Below are positions 1 to 7,217 of a stretch of 64,000 bases of DNA, in pieces (position 1 is the first letter of the stretch; every line of letters starts with the position of its first letter). A program made the translations under genes and the position numbers. The notes beneath the pieces are model-generated. The model was not told the DNA's origin, did no database searches, and saw only the letters and a program-made list of their open reading frames with translations. This DNA is from UBA967 sp044375555 (GTDB lineage: Bacteria; Verrucomicrobiota; Verrucomicrobiia; Chthoniobacterales; Terrimicrobiaceae): assembly GCA_044375555.1 (NCBI GenBank), contig JBILML010000013.1, forward strand, positions 1 through 64,000, read 5' to 3'.

Positions 1-849
1 GTGCGGACGATCAACGAGCACTTGGTAAATATTTTCGACGAGGGAGAACTGCGTCGCGAGGCAACTATCCGGAAATTCCGGATAGTTCGAACAGAGGGCA
101 AACGGGAAGTGGCCCGCGAGATCGAGCGGTTCATTTTCCTCATGTTTCGGACTACCACCGTCCGCGCCAACTACCGCAGCAGCGAATTCTACATTGCTGC
201 CAGGGCAATGGACTGCGGTGAAATCACTGCTGCTGAAATCGAAAGCAAACTTGAAACTGGATTGTCTGGTCTATTTGATGCCGAGGGTTTTCTGCGGATC
301 ACGGACTTCCACAACCTTCTGTTCAAGAAATTCCAAAGTGGCGGCGGCTACTACTCTTGGTCGGGGCTTCGCTATTTTCTCTATGAATACGAACTCAGCC
401 TGCTTGAAGGTGCCCGACAGAAAAAAGTCGATTGGTCAGACCTGCTCAAAACGGAACGAGATCGCATCTCAATCGAGCACATATACCCACAAACCGAATC
501 TGATGCTTGGGCGGAACCATTCGCCCCAATCCCAGTAGAAAATCTGCCTTATTACAAAGGAACCCTTGGCAATCTTCTTCTGCTTTCCGCATCCATAAAT
601 TCAGCCCTTCAGAATGAATCGTTTGCTGCAAAGAAACATCCTAAGGAGGACGCCGAAGGCAATAAGCTCCGCAACGGCTACTCAGATGGTTCACATTCCG
701 AAATCGAAGTCGCCACGAATGAATCCTGGGGACCGACTCAAATCCGTAATCGTGGGCTTAGGCTATTGAATTTCCTTGCGAAGCGATGGGAAATCGAAAT
801 CAAGGATGAAGATCGGGAAAAACTTCTGTTCTTGAGCCATGGAGAGTAG
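1..849 (+). CDS. GmrSD-type (DUF262/DUF1524) protein, C-terminal part
   Basis: This is the C-terminal part of a DUF262/DUF1524 protein, a family that includes the GmrS/GmrD type IV restriction enzyme, which cuts modified phage DNA. The HNH-type nuclease half is visible: 'IEHIYPQ' near residue 158, then 'GTLGNLLLL' and 'INSALQNESF', the usual DUF1524 landmarks. The DUF262 ParB-like NTPase half is missing, so the gene almost certainly starts upstream of the window; the GTG at base 1 is just the first in-frame codon. It opens a run of nuclease and toxin genes, which supports a defence role. The exact substrate cannot be told from this part. Confidence 0.8.
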   Translation: MRTINEHLVNIFDEGELRREATIRKFRIVRTEGKREVAREIERFIFLMFRTTTVRANYRSSEFYIAARAMDCGEITAAEIESKLETGLSGLFDAEGFLRITDFHNLLFKKFQSGGGYYSWSGLRYFLYEYELSLLEGARQKKVDWSDLLKTERDRISIEHIYPQTESDAWAEPFAPIPVENLPYYKGTLGNLLLLSASINSALQNESFAAKKHPKEDAEGNKLRNGYSDGSHSEIEVATNESWGPTQIRNRGLRLLNFLAKRWEIEIKDEDREKLLFLSHGE

Positions 850-1048
850 GACATGGAGGCTTATCAACACATCCTTAATAACCTACCAGAGTTTAAATTG
901 ATCTAATCCAGTATCCAAATTTTACCATGCTCGGCATAGGCTCTTTCCACTTTTCTCCCATCGCCTCAGGCCGCAGGCTAAAAAAAATCGCCCCGGGTGT
1001 TGTAGTTCCTGCGACAGGCGATCTCTCCAAATCATGTGATTTAGCGGC

Positions 1049-1894
1049 ATGAGCACGAAGCATCAATTCAAACTCCACCTCGAATCCCAGTCTTCCACAA
1101 AGACTGGCAAGGCAGCTTCCTATGTTCGTGCTCTGGATTTGCTTTCGAAGATGCTGGTTGCTGTTCCAATGGGGTTTGCTGATTGCGTGGATATTTGGAA
1201 TGTGCGGTCCGTTTCGCGATTGCAGGAACTTTATGAGGTTGCGAATGCGGAGAAGCATCTGGGCGCGAAAAGTTGTTGGAACCTGAGGGGGATTCCGCCG
1301 AGTTACCTGCAAAACGGCTATTGCACCGCCGCTTTGCGGGAATTCCAAAACTTCCTCCTCGAAAACGCCCATCGCGAAAAACTCATCTCCACCTACAAGC
1401 ACCACAACGGGAACGGGGAGGATTTGGCGAGGGCCTTGAACAAGGAAATCTCGTATCCCAAGGCATTTCTGAAGGGTTTGGACCAGGAAGGTCGGGAGGC
1501 TTTTCGGAATAGGGCGACTCGCGTCAATCAATACGTTTTCCGTGCGATGATTCTCGATATTTACGGAAATACCTGCTGCATCACCGGTCTCGACATTCCG
1601 GATGTCAATCGCGCGAGCCACATCCTCGGCTGGGCGGAGTCGAAACCCACCCGCATGGACCCGCGAAATGGTCTATGTCTTTCGGCGACTTACGATGCCG
1701 CGTTCGATCGGCATCTCATTTCGCTCGATGAGGACTTCCGCCTCCTGATCTCGCGGGATATCAAGGATCACTTCAGTTCGGCGGTGGTCCGGAACCATTT
1801 CCACAACCGCCATGGCCAAAAAATCACCCTTCCCAAGCATCATCGCCCGTTGCAATCCTATCTGGTGCAACATCGCGACGAGGGGCGGTTTTAG
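1049..1894 (+). CDS. HNH endonuclease (HNH_2-like)
   Basis: A 281-residue protein whose last 110 residues form an HNH nuclease module: 'YGNTCCITG' (residues 172-180), His191 in 'ASHILGW', Asn207 in 'NGLCLSATYDAAFD' and a closing His222. This is the layout of the HNH_2 family found in many restriction-like proteins. The first 150 residues are not recognised and may be a target-binding domain. It has its own 199 bp upstream gap, so it is probably transcribed alone. The position beside a GmrSD-type gene and a second nuclease operon suggests DNA defence; the target is unknown. Confidence 0.78.
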   Translation: MSTKHQFKLHLESQSSTKTGKAASYVRALDLLSKMLVAVPMGFADCVDIWNVRSVSRLQELYEVANAEKHLGAKSCWNLRGIPPSYLQNGYCTAALREFQNFLLENAHREKLISTYKHHNGNGEDLARALNKEISYPKAFLKGLDQEGREAFRNRATRVNQYVFRAMILDIYGNTCCITGLDIPDVNRASHILGWAESKPTRMDPRNGLCLSATYDAAFDRHLISLDEDFRLLISRDIKDHFSSAVVRNHFHNRHGQKITLPKHHRPLQSYLVQHRDEGRF

Positions 1895-2021
1895 TTTTCT
1901 GCCTTCCGGAAAATGAGAAAAGGCTCGCTTGTCCAAACCATCGCTCTCTATCAGGGACGGATTCGATTGGGTGTGGTCGTGCAATCCGCGAAGGGAAAAT
2001 TGAAGGTTCTTTTGTAGAAAA

Positions 2022-2047
2022 AAAAGGGGTCGGTCCCGCGCATTGAC
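2022..2047 (+). repeat. REP-like motif, copy at left island
   Basis: The motif has the shape AAAGGGGTC-GG-(about 8 bases)-ATTGAC. The same shape appears at 42671-42696 and, inverted, at 43371-43396. Such sequences often flank REP-associated tyrosine transposase elements; no transposase gene is present here, so that link is inference. Confidence 0.45.
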
Positions 2048-2111
2048 GCTTTTTGGAGCAGGGAATTTTCATTGCGAGGGAACTGGGGGATGCGGCGGAT
2101 GAGTTTTCTCG

Positions 2112-2172
2112 GGCGGCGGGTCCGGCGGCGGCGGTGAAGAATTCCAGCCGGCGGGTCCGGAGACCCCGCCCT
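2112..2172. repeat. GC-rich paired-hairpin element (BIME-like)
   Basis: The right arm, 2150-2170, folds as GGCGGGTC, loop CGGA, GACCCCGCC, with one extra C. The left arm (2112-2123) contains a second GGCGGGTCCGG stretch. The layout resembles the other paired-hairpin elements in this window (33581, 44050, 45420) and may act as a terminator or a REP/BIME unit. Confidence 0.5.
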
Positions 2173-2184
2173 AATAGGCGACAT

Positions 2185-2208
2185 ATGGACTTATGGCAAT
2201 AAGTCCAT
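2185..2208. repeat. perfect palindrome, copy 1 of 3
   Basis: ATGGACTTAT, loop GGCA, ATAAGTCCAT: a perfect 10 bp stem. The same palindrome with a 12 bp stem is at 4759-4786 and a decayed copy is at 7129-7150. The copies are spaced about 2.4-2.6 kb apart and lie between gene blocks of the left island. Confidence 0.8.
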
Positions 2209-2298
2209 TTGTCGGCGGAGGGATTTCGGCATCGTGGTTTTCGGTGGTTTGAAGATTGCAGGTGCCGCGTGTTTCTGGACCCGTTAGGATTTTTCCCA

Positions 2299-3267
2299 AT
2301 GCCGAATCTCGCGCGATATTTGCAAGAGGCTTTTGAGCGGGACTGCCCGAAGGGGTGGGTCTGTCGCTCGGAGGCTCGCGTGGTTTCTAATGAGGTTGAG
2401 GAGTTGCTGGGCTACGCTCCGCAGGCGGATGCGGTGCTGCAGGAGGTGGCGACGGGGAGAAGGGTGTGGGTGGAACTGGAGGTGAGTCGGGCAGATCCGG
2501 TGGCGAACCATGCGAAGTTTGCGACGGCGCATTTGGTTTCTCCAATGCCGCCGGGGGATTCCTTTGTTTCCATGGTGAGCAGACATGTGGTGCGAGGTCG
2601 GAGCAATCTGGCGGCGCACACGGTGGGGCTGATGCGCGCGGTGGGAATCCGGGCTTTTCAAACGCCTCTACTGCCGGGCCTGGATGGAGAGGCGATCAAA
2701 ACTTTGAACCACCTCCCGATGGATCGTCTGCGGGACGAAGCTCCTGAACCGAAAGCCGAGCTGGACCGGGCTATGAGCGTGGCAGGTTCGTTGGGTATAG
2801 CGCTTGAGAGCGATATCCACTTTGCGGCGAATGCGGTGGAGGTGGTTTACAACATCCATCGCTGGAACTTGGACATGACCCGGCCGGAATTGCGGGAACT
2901 CTGGCGCAAGAGGAGTGTGCGGTATTTCGCGCATGATCCGCGTAGCGGGCTATTCGCCCCTAGCAAGTTCGCAGCCTATTTGCTGATGCCAACTGGAACG
3001 CGAAAAATCACGGATGGGTTTTCACAAAGCCTCACGGGAATGGGCGTGCGGGCCTACACAGAGATAGATCAGGAACATCCGCTCTTTGACGGCAATAGGG
3101 CTTGGGATCATTTACACAGGCGCCTTGGCATGGGGATGGGCCCACTCGATCAGTTGGGTGCAAAAGCGGTGGATCGTTTCTGGCGCTGGGCGGAGCGTTT
3201 TGCCGATGTGGTGGGCATCGATTCGAAAGGCCCAGTGGTGCTGACCGCGCCTGAGTGGGGGTATTAA
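2299..3267 (+). CDS. putative PD-(D/E)XK nuclease, partner of the HNH gene
   Basis: A 322-residue protein that I do not recognise as a named family. Near the N-terminus the arrangement 'QADAV' (Asp44), then 'WVELEVSRADP' (Glu59, Glu61) and Lys73 in 'NHAKF' looks like the core of a PD-(D/E)XK nuclease fold. The ATG at 2299 is chosen because the only longer frame would need a TTG at 2209 just past the palindrome and would add an unconvincing arginine-rich leader. The stop is one base before the ATG of the next gene, which encodes an HNH nuclease, so the two are surely co-transcribed. A restriction or defence role is inferred from motif and partner. Confidence 0.62.
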   Translation: MPNLARYLQEAFERDCPKGWVCRSEARVVSNEVEELLGYAPQADAVLQEVATGRRVWVELEVSRADPVANHAKFATAHLVSPMPPGDSFVSMVSRHVVRGRSNLAAHTVGLMRAVGIRAFQTPLLPGLDGEAIKTLNHLPMDRLRDEAPEPKAELDRAMSVAGSLGIALESDIHFAANAVEVVYNIHRWNLDMTRPELRELWRKRSVRYFAHDPRSGLFAPSKFAAYLLMPTGTRKITDGFSQSLTGMGVRAYTEIDQEHPLFDGNRAWDHLHRRLGMGMGPLDQLGAKAVDRFWRWAERFADVVGIDSKGPVVLTAPEWGY

Positions 3268-3268
3268 G

Positions 3269-4186
3269 ATGCAAGAGATCAAATCCAAGTGGCTCGGAAA
3301 ATTGCGGAAGCTCAATCCGAATGTGATCAAGGCCAAGGGAGCGGGTAATGCCAAGTTCGCTCCGCACAAACCGCTCTTGCTGCTTTGTCTGCTGGATCTC
3401 GCGGAGGTTGGGGACATGCCCGAGCCATTGGTTCAAAAATCTCCGGAGTTGAGGCTACGGTTCGATAGTTACTGGGGTATCGTTCAACCGCGTTGGGGAG
3501 GCAGGCCTGGTCTGGATTTGCCATTCCATTATCTCTCCAGTCAGGGGTTCTGGGTTCCGCTGCGTGAAGACGGCAACAAAAGCGGTGAGGAATCAACAAC
3601 TGTTCGAATTCGCTTGGATGAGGAATTTTTCGGATGCTTGAGGGATTCGGAATTTCGGAGGGCGGCAAGGTTCGAGCTGCTCAAGGCGTGGTTTCCTGAT
3701 GAGGAGCAGCAGGGGTTGCTGGCTGCGCTTGGGATTTCCAAAGCAGAGTCCAGAAAACAGGAGTTCGTTTGGCGGTCCCGCGTGCCAGAGGTGGAAAACA
3801 AGGGGCGTGATGCACGGTTCCGCATCACGGTGGTGACTCAGTATCGGTTCACCTGCGCGCTAACGAGCTACGGGCTCCACACGCGCACGGGGTCGACAAT
3901 CGTAGAGGCGGCGCACATCCACAGCTTCTCGAAGAGTAGGAACGACAGCCCGGAAAACGGTCTGGCGCTCACACGCGACGCGCACTGGATGTTTGACGAG
4001 GGCTTGTGGATGGTGGACGAGGGTCGCCGGATTCAAGTAGCGACGGAGGTTTTCGCCGAGTGGGGACCGGAGGCGAATTGGCTGAAGGCGAGGCATGGGG
4101 CCGGGCTCTCTTTCATGGAGGGTGTGGTCCTTCGGCCTGCGGAGGAGCATCTGGCCTGGCACCGGGCGAATGTTTTCGCTGGGTAG
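3269..4186 (+). CDS. HNH endonuclease with ScoMcrA-type sulfur-binding-like N-terminus
   Basis: A 305-residue protein. The N-terminal half has 'KFAPHKPLLLLCLLDL' (residues 29-44), a predicted strand-helix 'LRLRFDSYWG', and 'LPFHYLSSQGFW' (84-95), features I associate with the ScoMcrA-like DNA sulfur-binding domain that reads phosphorothioate-modified DNA. The C-terminal half is an HNH nuclease: 'CALTS' (196-200), His216 in 'EAAHIHSF', Asn230 in 'ENGLALTRDAHWMFD', and His239. The architecture fits a modification-dependent restriction enzyme. It follows the PD-(D/E)XK-like gene by one base, so the pair may work as one complex. Recognition of phosphorothioate DNA is inference from the domain shape. 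Confidence 0.75.
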   Translation: MQEIKSKWLGKLRKLNPNVIKAKGAGNAKFAPHKPLLLLCLLDLAEVGDMPEPLVQKSPELRLRFDSYWGIVQPRWGGRPGLDLPFHYLSSQGFWVPLREDGNKSGEESTTVRIRLDEEFFGCLRDSEFRRAARFELLKAWFPDEEQQGLLAALGISKAESRKQEFVWRSRVPEVENKGRDARFRITVVTQYRFTCALTSYGLHTRTGSTIVEAAHIHSFSKSRNDSPENGLALTRDAHWMFDEGLWMVDEGRRIQVATEVFAEWGPEANWLKARHGAGLSFMEGVVLRPAEEHLAWHRANVFAG

Positions 4187-4330
4187 CTGTTGAAGATTTT
4201 CAGAAACCTGCGAGCTTTCGTTTCACAGTCCGGGGGCAACTCCTCTCCCAGAGCGAAAGCTTCTGGTGCAAGAATCCCCGGTTTTTTTCATCCCCAGATA
4301 CTTGGCTGGCTGATTGTCTTATCGCTCCGA

Positions 4331-4711
4331 ATTGAACAACCCAAGCGCTGTGAGCCAAGGCTCGTTCAAATCCATTCCAGTATCCTGATCGGGAGCGATG
4401 CGTTTGAATCCGGCAAGCGCAAGAATTGGGACCGTATTTTGAGGTATTGGGTTTTGCGGAGTTTCCGTAGAGTCCTCGCAGAGAGAGTTGCTGATGCCGA
4501 CGAGGACGTCGGCGTTCCGAGCGAGAACTTTTCTCCGTGTCCTCGTGCCTCCGTGAGAGGATTGCCCCGCAGGCGAGCGATCTCGAAGGTGATCTCGCCC
4601 ACGCGCCGGGCGTCGAGATTTTCAAAGCGTTTCAGGGCATCAAGGAGATGCCACACGGCAGCGGGGTGTTTTTCTTGGAGTAGTTCGGAACCCGATCGGA
4701 ACAGACCTCTG
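4331..4711 (-). pseudogene. broken hypothetical gene, direct-repeat copy 1
   Basis: Read on the minus strand, one frame gives 'AAVWHLLDALKRFENLDARR' followed by 'VGEITFEIARLRGNPL', a coherent peptide, before the frame is lost. Bases 4331-4646 are repeated with high identity at 6582-6888. Compared with that copy, this one carries a 2-base gain in 'gagagagttg', which moves the end of the protein out of frame. Both copies carry the same short insert around a CTCACGGAGGCACGAGGACA-type sequence, so the insert predates the duplication. The protein family was not named with confidence. Confidence 0.55.
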
Positions 4712-4758
4712 CAATCCCATCCAAGTCAAATAGGGCCTGCCTCTGTGAGCTTCTGGAT

Positions 4759-4786
4759 ATATGGACTTATGGCAATAAGTCCATAT
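4759..4786. repeat. perfect palindrome, copy 2 of 3
   Basis: ATATGGACTTAT, loop GGCA, ATAAGTCCATAT: a perfect 12 bp stem and the best-kept copy. It sits between the direct-repeat pseudogene and the BrnT/BrnA module. Confidence 0.85.
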
Positions 4787-4930
4787 GTTGTTTTGCGATA
4801 TCCTCTCCAGTCTGAACGGCCTGATTGCATGCACGGCGGTCATAGAGACGAGTCGCTGGAAGTCACCCTAATGCCAGGGGTTCGCGCTGAAGCGATCACT
4901 TCGAATTTTTGCTGAATAAAAATCACTTGC

Positions 4931-4953
4931 CTGTATATTTTTGAAGTATACAG
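4931..4953 (+). promoter_or_regulatory. inverted repeat at the brnTA promoter
   Basis: CTGTATA, nine bases, TATACAG: a perfect 7 bp inverted repeat ending 7 bases before the GTG of brnT. It overlaps TATA-rich sequence that could serve as the -10 element. BrnA-type antitoxins repress their own operon, so this is a likely operator. Confidence 0.55.
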
Positions 4954-4960
4954 TATTTGG

Positions 4961-5260
4961 GTGATTGACTGGTCGCAAATAACCGGTTTTGAGTGGGATT
5001 CGGGTAATGCTTTAAAGAGCATCGACAAACACGGTGTCTCATGTGAAGAGGCGGAATCTGTTTTTGCTCAGAATGAAGTGTTGGTTTTAAAAGACGAACG
5101 ACATTCGCAAATGGAGATGCGTTGGCATGCATTTGGTGAATCGAATCGGAATCGTTTATTGAGCGTCACCTTCACAGTCAGGGAAAATTTGTTGCGTGTG
5201 ATTTCGGCCAGACCGATGAACAAAAGAGAAAGAAAAACCTATGCGCTCGATCAAAGATAA
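4961..5260 (+). CDS. brnT: BrnT-family toxin
   Basis: A 99-residue DUF497/BrnT protein. BrnT is a RelE-fold ribonuclease that blocks translation until bound by BrnA. Family features are present: 'FEWDSGNALKSIDKHGVSCEEAESVF' pattern spread over residues 10-35, 'RWHAFGESNRNRLLSVTF' near 55-72, and the closing 'ISARPMNKRERKTYA' at 81-95. The GTG at 4961 is used because it is the only plausible start ahead of 'IDWSQI'; an inverted-repeat operator lies just upstream and there is little room for a leader. The gene overlaps brnA by 20 bases. Length is normal and the gene seems intact. Confidence 0.88.
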   Translation: MIDWSQITGFEWDSGNALKSIDKHGVSCEEAESVFAQNEVLVLKDERHSQMEMRWHAFGESNRNRLLSVTFTVRENLLRVISARPMNKRERKTYALDQR

Positions 5261-5471
5261 AAAAGTAGCCCGTGAAGAAGAAACAAGCACCGACCATTTG
5301 GATTTGTCCAACGCGGTTCGGGTTTCGATGCCGAACTTGAAATTTTCCACAGAGACGATTTCGCTGCGGATGCCGGTCTCGTTGCTGGGGCGCATCAAGC
5401 AGGAGGCCAATCGAAAGGATGTGCCCTATCAAAGCCTCATTAAAATGAGCCTTGCCGAGAAGTTCAGCTGA
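5241..5471 (+). CDS. brnA: BrnA-type antitoxin
   Basis: A 76-residue partner of BrnT. The C-terminal part 'ISLRMPVSLLGRIKQEANRK' followed by 'DVPYQSLIKMSLAEKF' is a ribbon-helix-helix DNA-binding module of the kind found in BrnA and CopG antitoxins. Its N-terminus is charged, as in toxin-binding arms. It starts inside the end of brnT, the usual toxin-first order for this family. Together they probably form a self-repressing toxin-antitoxin operon. Confidence 0.8.
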   Translation: MRSIKDKKVAREEETSTDHLDLSNAVRVSMPNLKFSTETISLRMPVSLLGRIKQEANRKDVPYQSLIKMSLAEKFS

Positions 5472-5484
5472 AGCGGCGAAAATA

Positions 5485-5889
5485 ATGATTCGAATAGAAA
5501 TACCTGAGGTGTTTTTTGCAACATCACGACCTGGCTATGACTACGGTGCCAATGCGACAGTGTCGCCGGAATTGGTTTCCCGCTGGATCGCAGAAGTCGA
5601 ATCCATGGGAGCGAAATCGATCATCTGTCTTTTGAATGAGCAACATTTGAAGCTATATGGGGGGCTGCCAGCCGGATTGCTGCAGGCTTACCGGGACGCA
5701 GGTTTCGAAGTCGCGCATGTGCCTGTGGTGGATCACCAGAGACCGCCGCTATCGGATAGCGAACTGAAGTCCGTGGAGCAATATTTCAATGAACTCCCCA
5801 AACCGGTTCTCATCCATTGCAGCGCCGGCGTCGATCGAACCGGCGCCGCAGTCCGCCATTTAAAAAACTCTTCCCTCCGACAGCGCTAA
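5485..5889 (+). CDS. protein-tyrosine/dual-specificity phosphatase, probably truncated
   Basis: A 134-residue protein with the tyrosine phosphatase signature 'HCSAGVDRTG' (Cys-x5-Arg) and an upstream Asp in 'VPVVDHQRPPLSD' that fits the general acid loop. The family removes phosphate from tyrosine or from nucleotide/lipid substrates. The ATG at 5485 is preferred over an earlier in-frame ATG inside brnA. The chain ends about 20 residues after the active site with 'RHLKNSSLRQR', whereas family members continue with one or two more helices, so the 3' end is likely lost. It meets a truncated PIN gene from the other strand at the same point. Confidence 0.7.
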   Translation: MIRIEIPEVFFATSRPGYDYGANATVSPELVSRWIAEVESMGAKSIICLLNEQHLKLYGGLPAGLLQAYRDAGFEVAHVPVVDHQRPPLSDSELKSVEQYFNELPKPVLIHCSAGVDRTGAAVRHLKNSSLRQR

Positions 5890-6195
5890 GTGACGCCTTG
5901 CAAATAGCCCAAAGACAGCGGGGGCATGTTGATGCTTAAGCTCTTTAAGAACTCTTTCCCCAGCATCCAAGGCTCCCGTTTCCTCAAGATTGGACGACGC
6001 GTCCGGAACGACTGAGATCCAATCGGGCATCTCCAGAAGCAGAAGCCTCAAAGCTTCAGGAGCACTCGACTGGCTAGCTTCTTTACGGATTGTTTCCGTG
6101 ATGGTCACTTGGCCATAAAGCCTGCGGAGCAAATCCAGTTCACCGATCTCGGACAGACAGGAGAGCACGGAGTTGTCACTGACGACGACGATCAC
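5860..6195 (-). CDS. PIN-domain (DUF3368-like) toxin, C-terminally shortened
   Basis: A 111-residue protein starting 'MIVVVSDNSVLSCLSEIGEL', typical of DUF3368 PIN-domain ribonuclease toxins. Asp7 and the acidic 'LDAGE' near residue 78 match two PIN acidic positions. Family members run to roughly 150-165 residues with a further Asp-rich segment, which is missing here: after 'LDAGERVLKEL' the sequence is unrelated. The GTG start overlaps the stop of the UPF0175 gene (GTGA). The toxin is probably inactive. It converges with a phosphatase that has also lost its 3' end. Confidence 0.7.
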   Translation of the reverse strand: MIVVVSDNSVLSCLSEIGELDLLRRLYGQVTITETIRKEASQSSAPEALRLLLLEMPDWISVVPDASSNLEETGALDAGERVLKELKHQHAPAVFGLFARRHLALSEGRVF

Positions 6196-6464
6196 GGGGT
6201 GGCGTGTCGGAATTCAAACGACCGGCGGGCATCGGCTAAGATTTCCTCTGCCGATTGGTCGGGCCATACACCATGCCTGCTCAGCATCGCCTGCGCCTCC
6301 CAGAGCGAACCCAATCCCAGCATTCTCCTGATCTGCTCCAGCGAGAGCACTTCTTTGGAATATGCTTCCGCCGCCAAAGCCTCAAGAGCAGCGTGGCCGA
6401 GATTCTGGAATCCCGCACCCAGGTCGGCTGCCAGATCATCAGGTATGTCCACTGTCAGCGTCAT
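6192..6464 (-). CDS. UPF0175-family antitoxin
   Basis: A 90-residue protein resembling UPF0175 antitoxins: 'LAAEAYSKEVLSLEQIRRML' followed by 'GLGSLWEAQAMLSRHGV' is the characteristic helix-turn-helix-like core, and it ends in an acidic 'ADARRSFEF' tail. UPF0175 genes are commonly paired with DUF3368 PIN toxins, and here the two overlap by four bases. The antitoxin appears complete even though its toxin is shortened, so it may now be an orphan regulator. Confidence 0.78.
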   Translation of the reverse strand: MTLTVDIPDDLAADLGAGFQNLGHAALEALAAEAYSKEVLSLEQIRRMLGLGSLWEAQAMLSRHGVWPDQSAEEILADARRSFEFRHATP

Positions 6465-6581
6465 CGCTTAGCAAAATATTCCATTCCTCATCGCCCAGCA
6501 AATCCAAAAATGCCATTCACCAAGTCATAGGCGTCAGGCATGAAATTTTGACATTCAAAAGCTTTCTTATCACTTCCCTGC

Positions 6582-6926
6582 ATTGAACAACCCAAGCGCT
6601 GTGAGCGAAGGCTCGTTCAAATCCATTCCTGTATCTTGATCGGGAGCGATGCGCTTGAATCCGGCAAGCGCAAGAATTGGGACCGTATTTTGAGGTATTG
6701 GGTTTTGCGGAGTTTCCTTAGAGTCCTCGCAGAGAGTTGCTGATGCCGACGAGGACGTCGGCGTTCCGAGCGAGAACTTTTCTCCGTGTCCCCGTGCCTC
6801 CGTGAGAGGATTGCCCCGCAGGCGAGCGACCTCTAAGGTGATCTCCATGACACAGCGTGGATCGAGGGAGTCGAAGCGCTTGAGGGCTTCTCGGTATGGC
6901 ATTCCCAGATCGTGAGGACGCGCCAA
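6582..6926 (-). pseudogene. hypothetical gene remnant, direct-repeat copy 2
   Basis: Second copy of the ~310 bp repeat at 4331-4646. On the minus strand it reads 'ALKRFDSLDPRCVMEITLEV' then 'ARLRGNPLTEARGHGEKF', the shared insert, and ends 'APDQDTGMDLNEPSLTALGLF'. The N-terminal side is replaced by a remnant of a vsr gene, so this is a chimera and not an intact gene. The C-terminal frame is open here but shifted in copy 1. Confidence 0.55.
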
Positions 6927-7102
6927 ACGAGGCGGCGGAGCGCTGTGGCGTGGTGTTTGTCGCGGGCGGCATTGCCTTCAAGCTTCTTCTTCCACCAGGC
7001 GCGCTTGGTTTTTGGGATGCGGGCGGATTTGCAGTTCCGGTATAGGTGCCAAAAACAGCCGTGGACAAAAATACAGACGCCGTGACACGGGAAGAATCTC
7101 AC
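6899..7102 (-). pseudogene. vsr (very short patch repair endonuclease) remnant
   Basis: The minus strand encodes 'CIFVHGCFWHLYRNCKSARI', 'PKTKRAWWKKKLEGNAARDK' and 'LVWRVLTIWEC', the central and C-terminal hallmarks of Vsr, the nuclease that nicks T:G mismatches produced at Dcm sites. The N-terminal third, including the usual 'RSKDTKPE' segment and the catalytic Asp region, is not in frame upstream, and the end runs into the repeated remnant. No Dcm-like methyltransferase is present in the window. It is a relic of a restriction-modification locus. Confidence 0.75.
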
Positions 7103-7128
7103 GCCCAGGAGAACCCGCCGACATCCTG

Positions 7129-7150
7129 TGGGCTTATAGCAATGAGTCCA
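7129..7150. repeat. decayed palindrome, copy 3 of 3
   Basis: TGGGCTTAT, loop AGCA, ATGAGTCCA. The stem pairs at seven of nine positions, and the sequence matches copies at 2185 and 4759 closely enough to be the same element. It lies directly upstream of the vsr relic when read on the minus strand. Confidence 0.6.
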
Positions 7151-7217
7151 TAGGTTGGGATCGTTTTCAATTCTCGGGTTTTGTTGTGGGTTTGACGCTG
7201 CTTAGATTCACAAGCGA

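Larger units (their letters stand above)
1895..2298. other. intergenic stretch with repeats
   Basis: About 400 bases without a convincing gene. Reading the plus strand, a 33-codon frame at 1914-2017 has no recognisable family. The stretch carries three separate repeat signals listed below: a REP-like motif, a GC-rich hairpin and a perfect palindrome. Confidence 0.6.

Noticed and set aside
893..1621. Long minus-strand frame across the HNH gene
   Set aside because: It lies almost wholly opposite an HNH gene with clear motifs; its translation has no domain signal and no ribosome site.
1914..2017. 33-codon frame after the HNH gene
   Set aside because: No ribosome site, no recognisable family and short enough to arise by chance.
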